Positions 26,586-35,462 of a stretch of DNA of 64,000 nucleotides are shown one piece after another. Within the stretch, counting starts at the first letter, position 1, and the number at the start of each line of letters is the position of its first letter. The stretch covers positions 4,774,001-4,838,000 of the forward strand of contig NZ_CP016170.1 in the NCBI RefSeq assembly GCF_001676705.1. The letters run 5' to 3'. Origin of the DNA: Bordetella bronchialis. GTDB lineage: Bacteria; Pseudomonadota; Gammaproteobacteria; Burkholderiales; Burkholderiaceae_B. The notes beneath the pieces are model-generated. The model saw nothing but the letters and a program-made list of their open reading frames with translations, was not told where the DNA came from and did not search any database. The position numbers and the translations under genes are program-made.

Positions 26586-27545
26586 TCAAACCTGGATGTG
26601 CGGCCTGCCGTCGTCCAGCTTCCAGGGCAGGAGATTGCGTTCCAGCGCATCGATGGCGTGGTACAGCAGGAAGCCGACCAGCATCAGCACGAACAGCCCG
26701 ACCCACACCGAGTTCAGGTCGTACAGGCTGGACGCGGTGTAGATGAGATGGCCCAGGCCGTATTTGGAGGAAATGAATTCGCCCACCACGGCGCCCACCA
26801 GGCCCAGGCCGATATTGATGCGGAAGTTGGCGATGATGGCCGGCAGCGCCGACGGCACGATCACGCCGTAGAAAATCTGGTGCTTGCTGCCGCCCATCGA
26901 ATACAGCAGCGCCTGCAGGTCCTTGTCGGCGTCCTTCGCCGCCTGGTAGGCCGCGATCAGCGCCACCACCGCGGTCATCGAGACCACCAGCGCCACCTTG
27001 GAGACCAGCCCCGTGCCGAACCACAGCAGCACGATGGGGGCCAGCGCGATCTTGGGCACGCTGTTGATCGCCACGATGAAAGGCTCGACCAGCCGCGCGA
27101 CGAAGACGGAATACCACATCGCCAGGCCCAGTACCGAACCGATGGCCGTGCCGGCGACGAACCCCAGCAAGGCCTCGAACAGGGTATAGCCGGTATCCCA
27201 CAGCAGCGATCCGTCCATCACGCTCTTGATGAAGATCGCCCAGATCCCGCTGGGCTTGCCGATCAGGAATTCGGATATCCAGCCGGCGCGCACGCCGGCT
27301 TCCCACAGCAGGAAGAAAACCAGCACGGCGAGCAGCTGCAGCAGGAAGCGCCCCGCAGCGGTGTCGAGGGCGCGCAGGCGGCGCCGCGATGCGCCCTGCC
27401 CCTGCGCGGCGGCCGGGGCGGATGCGTTGCCGCCCGCGCGCTGCGCCGTGGCGGTGGCCGCCGCGGCGCCCGGCAAGGGCGCGGCCGGCGCCATGGGCAC
27501 GGCCGGGTTGGACGGAGCGCCGGAACGATGAGGGATCGATGACAT
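26586..27545 (-). CDS. ABC transporter permease (NitT/TauT, SsuC-like)
   Basis: The product has 319 residues. The first about 60 are a Pro/Ala-rich cytoplasmic tail unusual in length for the family. Six predicted membrane spans follow (first LLQLLAVLVFFLLWEAG). The coupling (EAA) loop is at YSMGGSKHQIFYGVIVPSALP. The ATG follows the ATPase stop by 1 bp, so the genes are coupled. It works as a homodimer in the inner membrane with the ATPase encoded upstream. Confidence 0.88.
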   Translation of the reverse strand: MSSIPHRSGAPSNPAVPMAPAAPLPGAAAATATAQRAGGNASAPAAAQGQGASRRRLRALDTAAGRFLLQLLAVLVFFLLWEAGVRAGWISEFLIGKPSGIWAIFIKSVMDGSLLWDTGYTLFEALLGFVAGTAIGSVLGLAMWYSVFVARLVEPFIVAINSVPKIALAPIVLLWFGTGLVSKVALVVSMTAVVALIAAYQAAKDADKDLQALLYSMGGSKHQIFYGVIVPSALPAIIANFRINIGLGLVGAVVGEFISSKYGLGHLIYTASSLYDLNSVWVGLFVLMLVGFLLYHAIDALERNLLPWKLDDGRPHIQV

Positions 27546-27546
27546 G

Positions 27547-28350
27547 TCAGGCCGCCTTCTTGCGCGTCTGGATGTCCAGCTCGCCGCATAGCGTGTGGAA
27601 GTATTCGGAAAAGCGCCGATCCGCGCGCGCCTCGATGGGGCTGCCCCGCTCGATGTCGATGCGATGCACGTTCTTGACTTTGGTGGGGCGGCCGCTCAGC
27701 GCAACCACGCGGCGCGACAGGGCCACGGCCTCGTCGACGTCATGCGTAACCAGGATGACGGTCTTGTGGAAGGTCTCCACCGCCTCCAGCAGCACGCTTT
27801 CCAGGTACAGGCGTGTCTGGTAGTCCAGCGCCGAGAACGGTTCGTCCAGCAGCAGGATGTCGGGGTCCATGATCAGCGTGCGCATCAGCGCCACCCGCTG
27901 GCGCATGCCGCCCGACAGGGTCTGCGGATAGGCGTTCTCGAAGCCCGACAGGCCGAAGGTAGACAGGTATTCGCGCGCGGTGTCGATGGCCTCCGCCTCG
28001 GGCACGCCACGTATCTTCAGGCCCAGCAGCACGTTCTGCAGCACGGTGCGCCAGGGAAACAGCAGGTCCTTCTGCATCATGTAGCCGACCCGTCCGCGCA
28101 TGCTGCTCACGGCTTCGCCGCGATAGACCAATTGGCCGCTGTCGGCCTGCAGCAGGCCGGCGATGATATTGAAGATGGTCGACTTGCCGCAGCCGCTGGG
28201 GCCGATGATGCTGACGAAATCCTGTTCGTGGATGTCGAAGCTCAGGCCATCCAGGACAGGCACCGCGCCCCCCTTGCCGGGGAAGGACTTGCGGACGTCG
28301 CGGATGCTGAGTTGAACCGGCGCGGAGGCCGAAGGCGGAATCGAGGACAT
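27547..28350 (-). CDS. ABC transporter ATP-binding protein (NitT/TauT, SsuB-like)
   Basis: The protein has 267 residues and all nucleotide-binding motifs: Walker A GPSGCGKST (near residue 50), Q-loop MMQKDLLFPW, signature LSGGMRQRVALMRTL, Walker B ILLLDEPFSALD and the H-loop ILVTHDVDEA. It is the first gene of the operon ATPase-permease-binding protein-amidase. An AAGGAG lies about 11 bp before ATG 28350, a slightly long spacing. Confidence 0.9.
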   Translation of the reverse strand: MSSIPPSASAPVQLSIRDVRKSFPGKGGAVPVLDGLSFDIHEQDFVSIIGPSGCGKSTIFNIIAGLLQADSGQLVYRGEAVSSMRGRVGYMMQKDLLFPWRTVLQNVLLGLKIRGVPEAEAIDTAREYLSTFGLSGFENAYPQTLSGGMRQRVALMRTLIMDPDILLLDEPFSALDYQTRLYLESVLLEAVETFHKTVILVTHDVDEAVALSRRVVALSGRPTKVKNVHRIDIERGSPIEARADRRFSEYFHTLCGELDIQTRKKAA

Positions 28351-28726
28351 GGCGGACGCTCTCCTTGGCAAGGACAGAATGCAAAAGCCATGCCAATTTT
28401 CGGGGCAGCGGTCCGCGCGGGATGACCCGCCTTTCCGCGGGCGGGGCGGCCATCCGTGGGCGGGCCGCAGGCCGCCGTGCGCCGATGTCGTGCCGCGCGG
28501 GCGCCCGTGCCTGGTGCCTGGCGCGCCCGGCGCCGGCACCAATCCGGCGCCAAGCTCGCGTGGACCCGCGGTGGATCGGGCATGGATCCCGCGCCAACCC
28601 GGCGCCAGCGTCGCGGCGCCGCCACAAACCCCGCCGCCAAACGGCGATACAGGGCAAGCGCTAATACTTCTGCCGCCGGAAACGCTGCATGATGGCGCTG
28701 ATTGTTCCGCACTCCAGACAAAACCC
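28351..28726. other. Gene-free divergent promoter region
   Basis: About 376 bp between the leftward ABC operon and the rightward SGNH hydrolase gene. It is very GC-rich in its middle, with short imperfect copies of CCGGCGCCA (around 28545-28615), and less so near 28655-28725. I see no clear promoter hexamers, operator or small gene. Confidence 0.4.
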
Positions 28727-29536
28727 ATGGCCATCCCGCGCGGCGTCGCCTTCCTGACCTCGGCCCTGGCGGCAAGCGCCGCCCTGGCCGGCGGCGCGCT
28801 GCCGGGCCAGGCGCGCGCGCAGGCGGCGCCACCGGCCCAGCCGGCCATCCATGCCATCGCGCCGGATACGGAACCCGCGATTACCGCAGCACCCAAGGGG
28901 AATACGGCGCCGCTGGCCGGGACAGCCGTGGCCGTCAGCGCGGCGAGCGACCGCTGGGCCGAAAGCCTGGCGGCGTTCGCCGCGGCTGACCAGGCACATC
29001 CGCCCAAGCCGGGCGGCGTGCTGTTTGTCGGCAGTTCATCGATACGCCTGTGGAACGACCTGGAAACGGAATTCCAGTCCCTGCCCGTGGTGGTCAAGCG
29101 CGGCTTCGGCGGCTCCCGCATGCTGGACTGCGCGCGGCACCTGCACCAGCTGGTGGAGCCCTACAAGCCCAGGCTGGTCCTGGTCTATGCCGGCGACAAC
29201 GACCTGGCCGAAGGCCGCACGCCCGAACAGGTGCTGCAGGCGTTTTCCGCCTTTGTGGAAGGGGTGCGGCAGACCCTGCCCGCCACCCGTATCGCCTACA
29301 TCTCGATCAAGCCCAGCCCCTCGCGCGCCGGCCTGATGCCGGAGATCCGCCAGGCCAACGCGCTGATCCAGGCGTACACGCTGAAGACGCGCAATACGGA
29401 CTTCATCGATATCTATACGCCCATGCTGGACGCCGCCGGCCAGCCGCGCGCGGAGTTGTTCCGCGAGGACCTGCTGCACCTGAACGCGCGCGGCTACGCG
29501 CTATGGAAGCAGGTGATCACGGCGCATCTGAATTAA
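28727..29536 (+). CDS. Exported SGNH/GDSL-type hydrolase
   Basis: The product has 269 residues with an N-terminal signal peptide (FLTSALAASAALAGGALPG, cleavage near ARAQA). SGNH blocks are visible: the nucleophile serine in VLFVGSSSIRLWNDL, G in RGFGGSRMLDC, N in YAGDNDLAEG and the DxxH dyad in REDLLHLNARGYALW. It is therefore probably a periplasmic esterase or deacetylase, perhaps acting on glycans or peptidoglycan. Its last 20 bp overlap the end of the convergent OpgC-like gene. The start lacks a good ribosome-binding site. Confidence 0.8.
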   Translation: MAIPRGVAFLTSALAASAALAGGALPGQARAQAAPPAQPAIHAIAPDTEPAITAAPKGNTAPLAGTAVAVSAASDRWAESLAAFAAADQAHPPKPGGVLFVGSSSIRLWNDLETEFQSLPVVVKRGFGGSRMLDCARHLHQLVEPYKPRLVLVYAGDNDLAEGRTPEQVLQAFSAFVEGVRQTLPATRIAYISIKPSPSRAGLMPEIRQANALIQAYTLKTRNTDFIDIYTPMLDAAGQPRAELFREDLLHLNARGYALWKQVITAHLN

Positions 29537-30734
29537 GGCGCGCGGGCCGCGGCGCGGGCGCCGCCGCCCGCCGCGTTTTATTGTCCGAGACCAATCGCGC
29601 CACGATATAAAGCGCGAACACGCTGCCCGCGAACAGCAGAAGATCCTGCCACAGGGGCCGGTCCGGAGAGGGCTCGCCGATCACGGTCAGCACCAGCAGC
29701 ACGATGACCAGGTGCGCGCAGAACACCGACAGCGACGACCGCCCCATGGTCTCCAGCCAGCGCATCCGCGGCAGCCGCGCCTTCAGCCACTCGCTGAAAT
29801 GGATGGCCAGCACGACCAGCGACATGAAGTTCAACAGGCGCAGGATGCCCAGGTGCCATTTGTCGAACAGGAAATTGAAGGGGTTGCCGTCGGGAAAGGC
29901 GCCCAGCCCGGCGATGTGCCGCCAGATGAAGAACGTGCCGGCGATCACCGCGGCGCCGAACACCATCCACTGCGGGATGGGGCGCCGCTGTCCGGCCGGC
30001 ACGCGGGCATGGGTGGAGCCCAGCCACAGGCCGAACACCCACAGGAATTGCCAGCCGAAGGTCTCGAAGGCCCCGGTTTCGCTGAAAGGCACCGGCAGGC
30101 CGGTCAGGGCCACCACGCCGCCGTACAGGAAGCGCGACAGCTCGAATTGCGTGGCGAACCACAGCACCATGCTGACCGCCAGGATGGCGCGCCAGCCGTG
30201 CCGCAAGGCGTAGGTCAGCACCCAGGGGCTGGCCAGCATGAAAAGCACGTAGACGGGCAGGATGTCCAGCAGCGGAGGGTTATAGACCAGGGCCAGGCTG
30301 GAAAGGAAGGCCGTGAAGGGCTGCTGCAGGTAGAACCAGATCAGGTTGCGCACGGCCGGCTGCGACAGCGTCAGCCCCAGGCCGGCGATCACGGTGAACA
30401 GGAACAGCAGCGAGGCGGCCTGGCAACCGTACACCACCATGGCCCGCTTCAGGAAGGCGCGCTGCATCGCCGCCATGCCGTGGCGCAGGTAGCGCTGCGT
30501 GTAGACCAGGCCCGCCATGTAGGCGGAGAGCATGACGAAGCCCTCCGCGGCGGACACGAATCCCAGGGGCTGGCTGGTGGGAATGCCGAAATTGGTGGGC
30601 AGGTGGGTGGACAGCATCAGCACCAGCATCAGTCCGCGCAGCGCGTCGAGCTCCCATAGCCGCGGACGGCTGGCGTCGACCGGCGCGGCGGCGGCGCGGG
30701 CCGTGTTCGGCAGGCAGGAGGGAGACATGTTCAT
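29517..30734 (-). CDS. opgC: OpgC-type membrane acyltransferase
   Basis: The protein has 405 residues and about ten hydrophobic spans. The N-terminal cytoplasmic sequence RLWELDALRGLMLVLMLSTHLPTN carries the OpgC/acyltransferase-3-like start with D-x3-RG and the histidine in STHLP. WFYLQQPFTAFLSSLALVYNP and FDKWHLGILRLLNFMSLV are also OpgC-like. E. coli OpgC adds succinyl groups to osmoregulated periplasmic glucans. No other opg gene is adjacent. The start is placed at ATG 30734 (MNMSPS); an ATG two codons later is equally possible. Confidence 0.75.
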   Translation of the reverse strand: MNMSPSCLPNTARAAAAPVDASRPRLWELDALRGLMLVLMLSTHLPTNFGIPTSQPLGFVSAAEGFVMLSAYMAGLVYTQRYLRHGMAAMQRAFLKRAMVVYGCQAASLLFLFTVIAGLGLTLSQPAVRNLIWFYLQQPFTAFLSSLALVYNPPLLDILPVYVLFMLASPWVLTYALRHGWRAILAVSMVLWFATQFELSRFLYGGVVALTGLPVPFSETGAFETFGWQFLWVFGLWLGSTHARVPAGQRRPIPQWMVFGAAVIAGTFFIWRHIAGLGAFPDGNPFNFLFDKWHLGILRLLNFMSLVVLAIHFSEWLKARLPRMRWLETMGRSSLSVFCAHLVIVLLVLTVIGEPSPDRPLWQDLLLFAGSVFALYIVARLVSDNKTRRAAAPAPRPARLNSDAP

Positions 30735-31009
30735 GGCGTATCCGGACTCATGCGGGCAAACCCGTAAGGGTACATCAAGGCTGGGGTAAACCCGGAGGCT
30801 CAAGGGTGACACCGCCCGCCAGCGCGCGCACGCCATCCTTGTAGCGCTTTGTTTCATGGTCCCGCCGGCCTGGCGGCCGGGGTTGCATCCCGGCACAAGC
30901 ATGGGGACATCGTGCAGAATTGCCCTGTCCCCGCGTCATGCCAGCGCCGGATTGCCATCCGGGCCCCGCCGGTACAGCATGACCGCCTATCCCACACCAG
31001 GAGGATTCC

Positions 31010-31756
31010 ATGCAGAAAGTCATGCTGGTCACCGGCGCCAGCCGCGGTATCGGCGCCGCGACCGCAATCATGGCGGCGCAGCGCGGCTACGCCGTCTGCG
31101 TCAATTACAAGCAGAACGCGGGCGCGGCGGAAGCCGTGGTGGCGCGGATCGCGGCCGCGGGCGGGCGGGCCATCGCGGTCCAGGCCGACATGGCCGACGA
31201 GGCCCAGATCCGATCGCTGTTTTCCGCCATCGACTCGCATTTCGGCCGCCTGGACGGGCTGGTGAACAACGCCGGCATCCTGGAACGGCAATCGCCGCTG
31301 CGCGACATGGACGCCGCGCGCCTGCGCCGCATCCTGGAAGTCAATGTGGTGTCGGTCTTCGCCTGCTGCCGGGAAGCGGTGCGGCGCATGTCCACCCGCG
31401 ATGGCGGCCAGGGGGGCGTGATCGTCAACGTGTCGTCCATGGCCGCGCGCCTGGGTTCGCCGGGCGAGTACATCGACTACGCGGCGTCCAAGGGGGCGAT
31501 CGACACGCTTACGATCGGCCTGTCCAAGGAAGTCGCGGACGAGGGCATACGCGTGAACGCGGTGCGCCCCGGCGTCATCGATACCGAGATCCATGCCAGC
31601 GGCGGCGAGCCCGGGCGCGTGGAACGCGTCAAGCACAGCGTGCCCCTGCGGCGGGGCGGCACGGCCGAGGAAGTGGCGGGGGCCATCATGTGGTTCTTCA
31701 CGCCCGAGGCGGCGTATTCCACCGGCGCTTTCCTGGACGTCTCGGGCGGGCGGTAA
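31010..31756 (+). CDS. Short-chain dehydrogenase/reductase
   Basis: The product has 248 residues. It has the classical SDR pattern: TGASRGIG cofactor loop (residues 8-15), NNAG (near 85), catalytic Ser in VNVSSMAARLG, YxxxK in YIDYAASKGA and a C-terminal STGAFLDVSGG. Reaction: NAD(P)-dependent oxidoreduction of an alcohol/ketone; the substrate is not deducible. The ATG is preceded by an optimal AGGAGG at 7 bp spacing. It is monocistronic. Confidence 0.88.
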   Translation: MQKVMLVTGASRGIGAATAIMAAQRGYAVCVNYKQNAGAAEAVVARIAAAGGRAIAVQADMADEAQIRSLFSAIDSHFGRLDGLVNNAGILERQSPLRDMDAARLRRILEVNVVSVFACCREAVRRMSTRDGGQGGVIVNVSSMAARLGSPGEYIDYAASKGAIDTLTIGLSKEVADEGIRVNAVRPGVIDTEIHASGGEPGRVERVKHSVPLRRGGTAEEVAGAIMWFFTPEAAYSTGAFLDVSGGR

Positions 31757-31903
31757 GGGTGCCGCGACGGGGCCGCCCGCGCGCGAAAATTCCCACAGTT
31801 GATCAGGCTATCAGTTATTTACATTTTGTCTGAATTCTGCTGACATACCGGGGCGCCAGCGGTCCATTCCGGACCGCCGGGCACGGCCCCGAGGACACTG
31901 CGC

Positions 31904-33511
31904 GTGCCTACCAGCCTATCGATCCGTCGCCGGATCGCCGCCATCTTGGTCACGCTGTCGGCCGCGGCCCTGCCCTTCGCCCTGATCCTTCCCATCGTCC
32001 TGCACGAGTCCCAGCGGCAACTGGCCGGGGAAGCCAACGTCACCGCCGGCGTGCTGCGACGGCAGCTCGAGAACATCCTGCTGCGCGCGCAGGACGTGAC
32101 GCAGCGGCTGACGCCCACGCTGCACCGGCCCTGCGAGGAAGTGCTGGGCCTGCTGCGGCAGATCGGGTCGCTGCAGCCCTACTTCCGGTCGCTGCTGCTG
32201 GTGCACAACGACGTGGTGACCTGCTCGTCGGTGTACGGCATGCCCAACACGCCGCTGATCGCCCTGTCGCCGCAGGAACACGTGCCCCAGGGCATGTACG
32301 TGGCCCCCGTGGCCGGCACGCTGCTGGTGCCGGATCGGCCGGCGGTCATCGTGTCGCTGGGGCAGCGCGACGGCAACGGCGTGGTCGCCTTCCTGGATGC
32401 GCAGTACCTGTACGACCTGAAGCTGGCCGCGGCGCGCGACGGCGTCTATGACGTCGACATCCTGCTAGGGCCGCGCCAGGTGCCGCTGCTCGACGCCGGC
32501 GAGCGCCAGCGCGGCCCGCGCACGCCGGTGCCCGACACCCAGCAATCCAGCTCGGGCATGTTTCCCGTGCAGGTGCGCGTGACCCCGCTGGAGGCGCAGC
32601 GCCAGGCGGTGCGCGCCCACGTGTGGCGCGGCTACGCCGCCTTCCTGGTGCTGGCCAGCGTGCTGTGCGGCTATGCCGCCTACCGCATATATGGCTGGCG
32701 GGTGTCCATCCCCGGCGAGATCCGCAAAGGCATGCGCCTGCGCCAGTTCCACCTGGTCTACCAGCCCGTCATCGATCTGCGCAGCGGCCGCATGTCGGGA
32801 GTGGAGGCCCTGCTGCGCTGGCGCCACCCCAGGCTGGGCAATGTGCGGCCCGACCTGTTCATCGCGGCCGCCGAGGAACACCACATCATCGACGACCTAA
32901 CGCGCCATATGTTCGAACTGGCGGCCGCGGACCTGGCCCAGCTGGACTTGCCGCCGGGCAGCCACCTGGCCGTGAACGTCTGCGGCCAGCACATGGTCTC
33001 CGACCGCTTCGTCGCCGACGTCGATGCGCTGCTGGCGCGCGTACGCCACCACGACGGCGTCACGCTGGTGCTGGAGGTCACCGAACGCCATCCGCTGCCC
33101 GACACGCCGCAATTGCGCGGGCACATGGCGGAATTGCGCGAACGCGGCGTGCGCTGGGCCCTGGACGACTTCGGCACCGGCCATAGTTCGCTGTCCTATC
33201 TGCAGACGCTGCACGCGAACTACCTGAAGATAGACCGCGCCTTCGTCAGCACGGCCGGCACGGAAGCCGTCGGCAACGTGGTGCTGGACACCATCATCGG
33301 CCTGGCGCAGCAGCTGGGCCTGGCCATGATCGCGGAAGGCATCGAGACGCAAGCCCAGGAAAGCTATCTGCGCGCCAAGGGCGTGCAGTACGCGCAGGGC
33401 TATCTGTTCGCCCGGCCCATGCCGCCGCGCGAACTGGGCGCCTGGCGGGCCAGGCAGGCGGACGGCGCGCGAGCGCCCGCGGCGGACCTGCCCGCGCCCG
33501 GCCTGGCCTGA
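31904..33511 (+). CDS. Cyclic-di-GMP phosphodiesterase with periplasmic CSS-motif sensor and EAL domain
   Basis: The GTG start at 31904 is preceded by GAGGA at 8 bp; 535 residues. A membrane span at about 10-32, a periplasmic region with the CSS motif (C107-S108-S109 in VTCSSVYG), a second span at about 225-248, then a cytoplasmic EAL domain. Catalytic residues appear intact: E301 in VEALLRW, N in LAVNVCGQ, E in LEVTER, DDFGTG, KIDRAF, AEGIE and the final AQGYLFARPM. In CSS-EAL proteins the periplasmic cysteines sense redox state or DsbA/DsbB activity, which then controls c-di-GMP hydrolysis. An AT-rich patch at 31790-31845 probably holds its promoter. Confidence 0.9.
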   Translation: MPTSLSIRRRIAAILVTLSAAALPFALILPIVLHESQRQLAGEANVTAGVLRRQLENILLRAQDVTQRLTPTLHRPCEEVLGLLRQIGSLQPYFRSLLLVHNDVVTCSSVYGMPNTPLIALSPQEHVPQGMYVAPVAGTLLVPDRPAVIVSLGQRDGNGVVAFLDAQYLYDLKLAAARDGVYDVDILLGPRQVPLLDAGERQRGPRTPVPDTQQSSSGMFPVQVRVTPLEAQRQAVRAHVWRGYAAFLVLASVLCGYAAYRIYGWRVSIPGEIRKGMRLRQFHLVYQPVIDLRSGRMSGVEALLRWRHPRLGNVRPDLFIAAAEEHHIIDDLTRHMFELAAADLAQLDLPPGSHLAVNVCGQHMVSDRFVADVDALLARVRHHDGVTLVLEVTERHPLPDTPQLRGHMAELRERGVRWALDDFGTGHSSLSYLQTLHANYLKIDRAFVSTAGTEAVGNVVLDTIIGLAQQLGLAMIAEGIETQAQESYLRAKGVQYAQGYLFARPMPPRELGAWRARQADGARAPAADLPAPGLA

Positions 33512-33516
33512 CGGCC

Positions 33517-34920
33517 TCAGGCGCGCGGCGCGCCGGGACGGGGGCGGTACCGCAGGCGCATCACGCTGGCGACGGCCGCCGCGGCCGCGAAAGCGGCGCC
33601 CAGCCACAGGGCCAGGATCGCGCCCCGCTCGGTGGACGCGTGGAAACACGCGGCGACCAGCGCCGCGCCGCTGGACTGGCCCAGCAGGCGCACCGTGCCC
33701 ACCATGCCGCTGGCGCCGCCCGCGCGCTCCGGCGGCGCCGCCGTGATGATGGCGCGCACATTGGGCGATTGGAAAAAGCCGAAGCCCGCGCCGCATACCG
33801 CCAGCCGCCAGCAGATCGCGAACACCGAGGGATCGGCCGGCATGGTGGCCAGCAGGACCATGCCCACCGACAGCATGGCCATGCCGATGCCGGCCAGGAT
33901 CCCCACGTGCATGCGGTCGGACAAATAGCCCGCGATGGGCGCCATCACCGCCACCAGCACCGGCCAGGGGGTGATCAGGAAGCCGGTCTCGACCTGGCTA
34001 TAGCCCAGGATGTTCTGCATCATGAAGGGCAAGGAGACGAAGGCCAGCGATTGGGTCGCGAAGGAACAGACGCCCGTCGCCGCCGACAGCGCGAAGACCG
34101 GCCGCCGCAGCAGGTCCACCGCCAGGAACGGCGCGGGATGGCCCGCCTGGCGCTTCAGCAGCAGAAGCAGGCACACCACGCAAAGCACCGAGGTCGCGAT
34201 CAGGGTTGCCGCGTCGGCGAGCTGCGCGCCTTCGTTCAGGCTGAACACCAGCAGCGAGAGGAAGCCGGCGCACAGCACCGCGCCCAGGGTATCGAAACGG
34301 CGCCGGGTGCGCGTGGTGACCGGCAGCGCGCGCAGGCAGAAGTAGATGGCGACCAGGCCGACCGGCACATTGATCAGGAACAGCCAATGCCAGGTGGCCA
34401 CCGTCAGCACCAGGGATGCCGCCGTGGGCCCCGCGGCGAACGCCATGGCCACCATCACCGAATTCAGGCCCACGCCGCGGCCGAGCAGCTTTTCCGGATA
34501 GATAAAGCGCAGCATCGCGCCGTTCACCGCCATCGTGGCCGCCGCGCCCAGGCCCTGCGCCACCCGTCCCGCCACCAGCCATTCCAGGGAAGGCGCCATG
34601 CCGCAGGCCAGCGAAGCCAGCGTGAACAACACCAGGCCGAAGACCATGATGCGCCGGTGGCCGACGATCTCGCCCAGCGTGGCCGCGGGCAGCAGCGCCG
34701 CCACCATGGCAAGCTGATAGGAGCTGATCACCCAGATCGACCGCGCCTCCGACGTCTGCAGGTCGCGGGCGATGGCGGGCAGCGCCGTATTGGCGATGGC
34801 GGTATCCAGGCTGGCCATGCAGACGCCCAGCAGCAGGCCGAGCGTGGCGGCCCAACGCTCGTGGACGGGCATGCCCGCGCCGAAGGGATAGGCTTTTTGA
34901 ACCGCGAAGGAAAGGAACAT
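33517..34920 (-). CDS. MFS transporter, DHA2-like (14-TMS drug efflux) family
   Basis: The product is about 467 residues. The N-terminal half begins LGLLLGVCMASLDTAIANTALP, with the motif C-like D and NTALP typical of DHA2 drug:proton antiporters. GRVAQGLGAAATMAVNGAML and LNSVMVAMAFAAGPTAASLVL follow, with about 14 hydrophobic spans. The start is uncertain: ATG 34920 or ATG 34872 (MPVHERWAATL), and neither has a clear site. It probably exports a toxic compound. It converges on the EAL gene, 5 bp apart. Confidence 0.82.
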   Translation of the reverse strand: MFLSFAVQKAYPFGAGMPVHERWAATLGLLLGVCMASLDTAIANTALPAIARDLQTSEARSIWVISSYQLAMVAALLPAATLGEIVGHRRIMVFGLVLFTLASLACGMAPSLEWLVAGRVAQGLGAAATMAVNGAMLRFIYPEKLLGRGVGLNSVMVAMAFAAGPTAASLVLTVATWHWLFLINVPVGLVAIYFCLRALPVTTRTRRRFDTLGAVLCAGFLSLLVFSLNEGAQLADAATLIATSVLCVVCLLLLLKRQAGHPAPFLAVDLLRRPVFALSAATGVCSFATQSLAFVSLPFMMQNILGYSQVETGFLITPWPVLVAVMAPIAGYLSDRMHVGILAGIGMAMLSVGMVLLATMPADPSVFAICWRLAVCGAGFGFFQSPNVRAIITAAPPERAGGASGMVGTVRLLGQSSGAALVAACFHASTERGAILALWLGAAFAAAAAVASVMRLRYRPRPGAPRA

Positions 34921-35161
34921 CCGACACCGAGGACAGTAGGGGCGCCCGGCGGCGCCGCGCGCCTGGCTGCCGGGCGCGCGATACCGCCAGGCCGGGGAGG
35001 ACTCAGCCAGGCAAAAGCGGGTAAGGGTGTACCGCTTGTAGGTATCACTGTCAAACGGCGTCGGATCCCAGGCATGGTCGTTGCTGAAAATTCCCAAGCG
35101 GCCCGGTCCGCCCGTTCGGGCGTCCTTGCCGGCGGCCGCTTACCATGCCAAGGAGTCCGCC

Positions 35162-35419
35162 ATGGCCCTGAATACGACCCACACCACCGCCGGCAGCACG
35201 GCCGTCCGCGTCGTCACCCCCCTGGATTGGATCGCCCTTGTCCTCGCCATCATCGGCGGGCTCAACTGGGGCCTGGTCGGCGCCTTCAGCTTCGACCTGG
35301 TCGCCGCGATCTTCGGCGCGGGTTCCGCGATCGCCCGGGTGATCTACATTCTGGTCGGACTGGCCGCGCTGTACCTGATCTTCTTCGCGGTGCGGATGAG
35401 CTCGACCAGCAGAGCTTGA
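35162..35419 (+). CDS. DUF378 small membrane protein
   Basis: ATG 35162 is preceded by AAGGAG (35150-35155); 85 residues. Two membrane spans (WIALVLAIIGGLNWGLVG and VIYILVGLAALYLIFFAV) flank a short loop; the GGLNWGLVG motif is characteristic of the YuzA/DUF378 family. Function is unknown. It ends 44 bp before the end of the convergent AEC-carrier gene. Confidence 0.8.
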   Translation: MALNTTHTTAGSTAVRVVTPLDWIALVLAIIGGLNWGLVGAFSFDLVAAIFGAGSAIARVIYILVGLAALYLIFFAVRMSSTSRA

Positions 35420-35462
35420 TCTCGGCTACGGCCATGCATGGCGGGTACCGTTCGCCCGGCGG

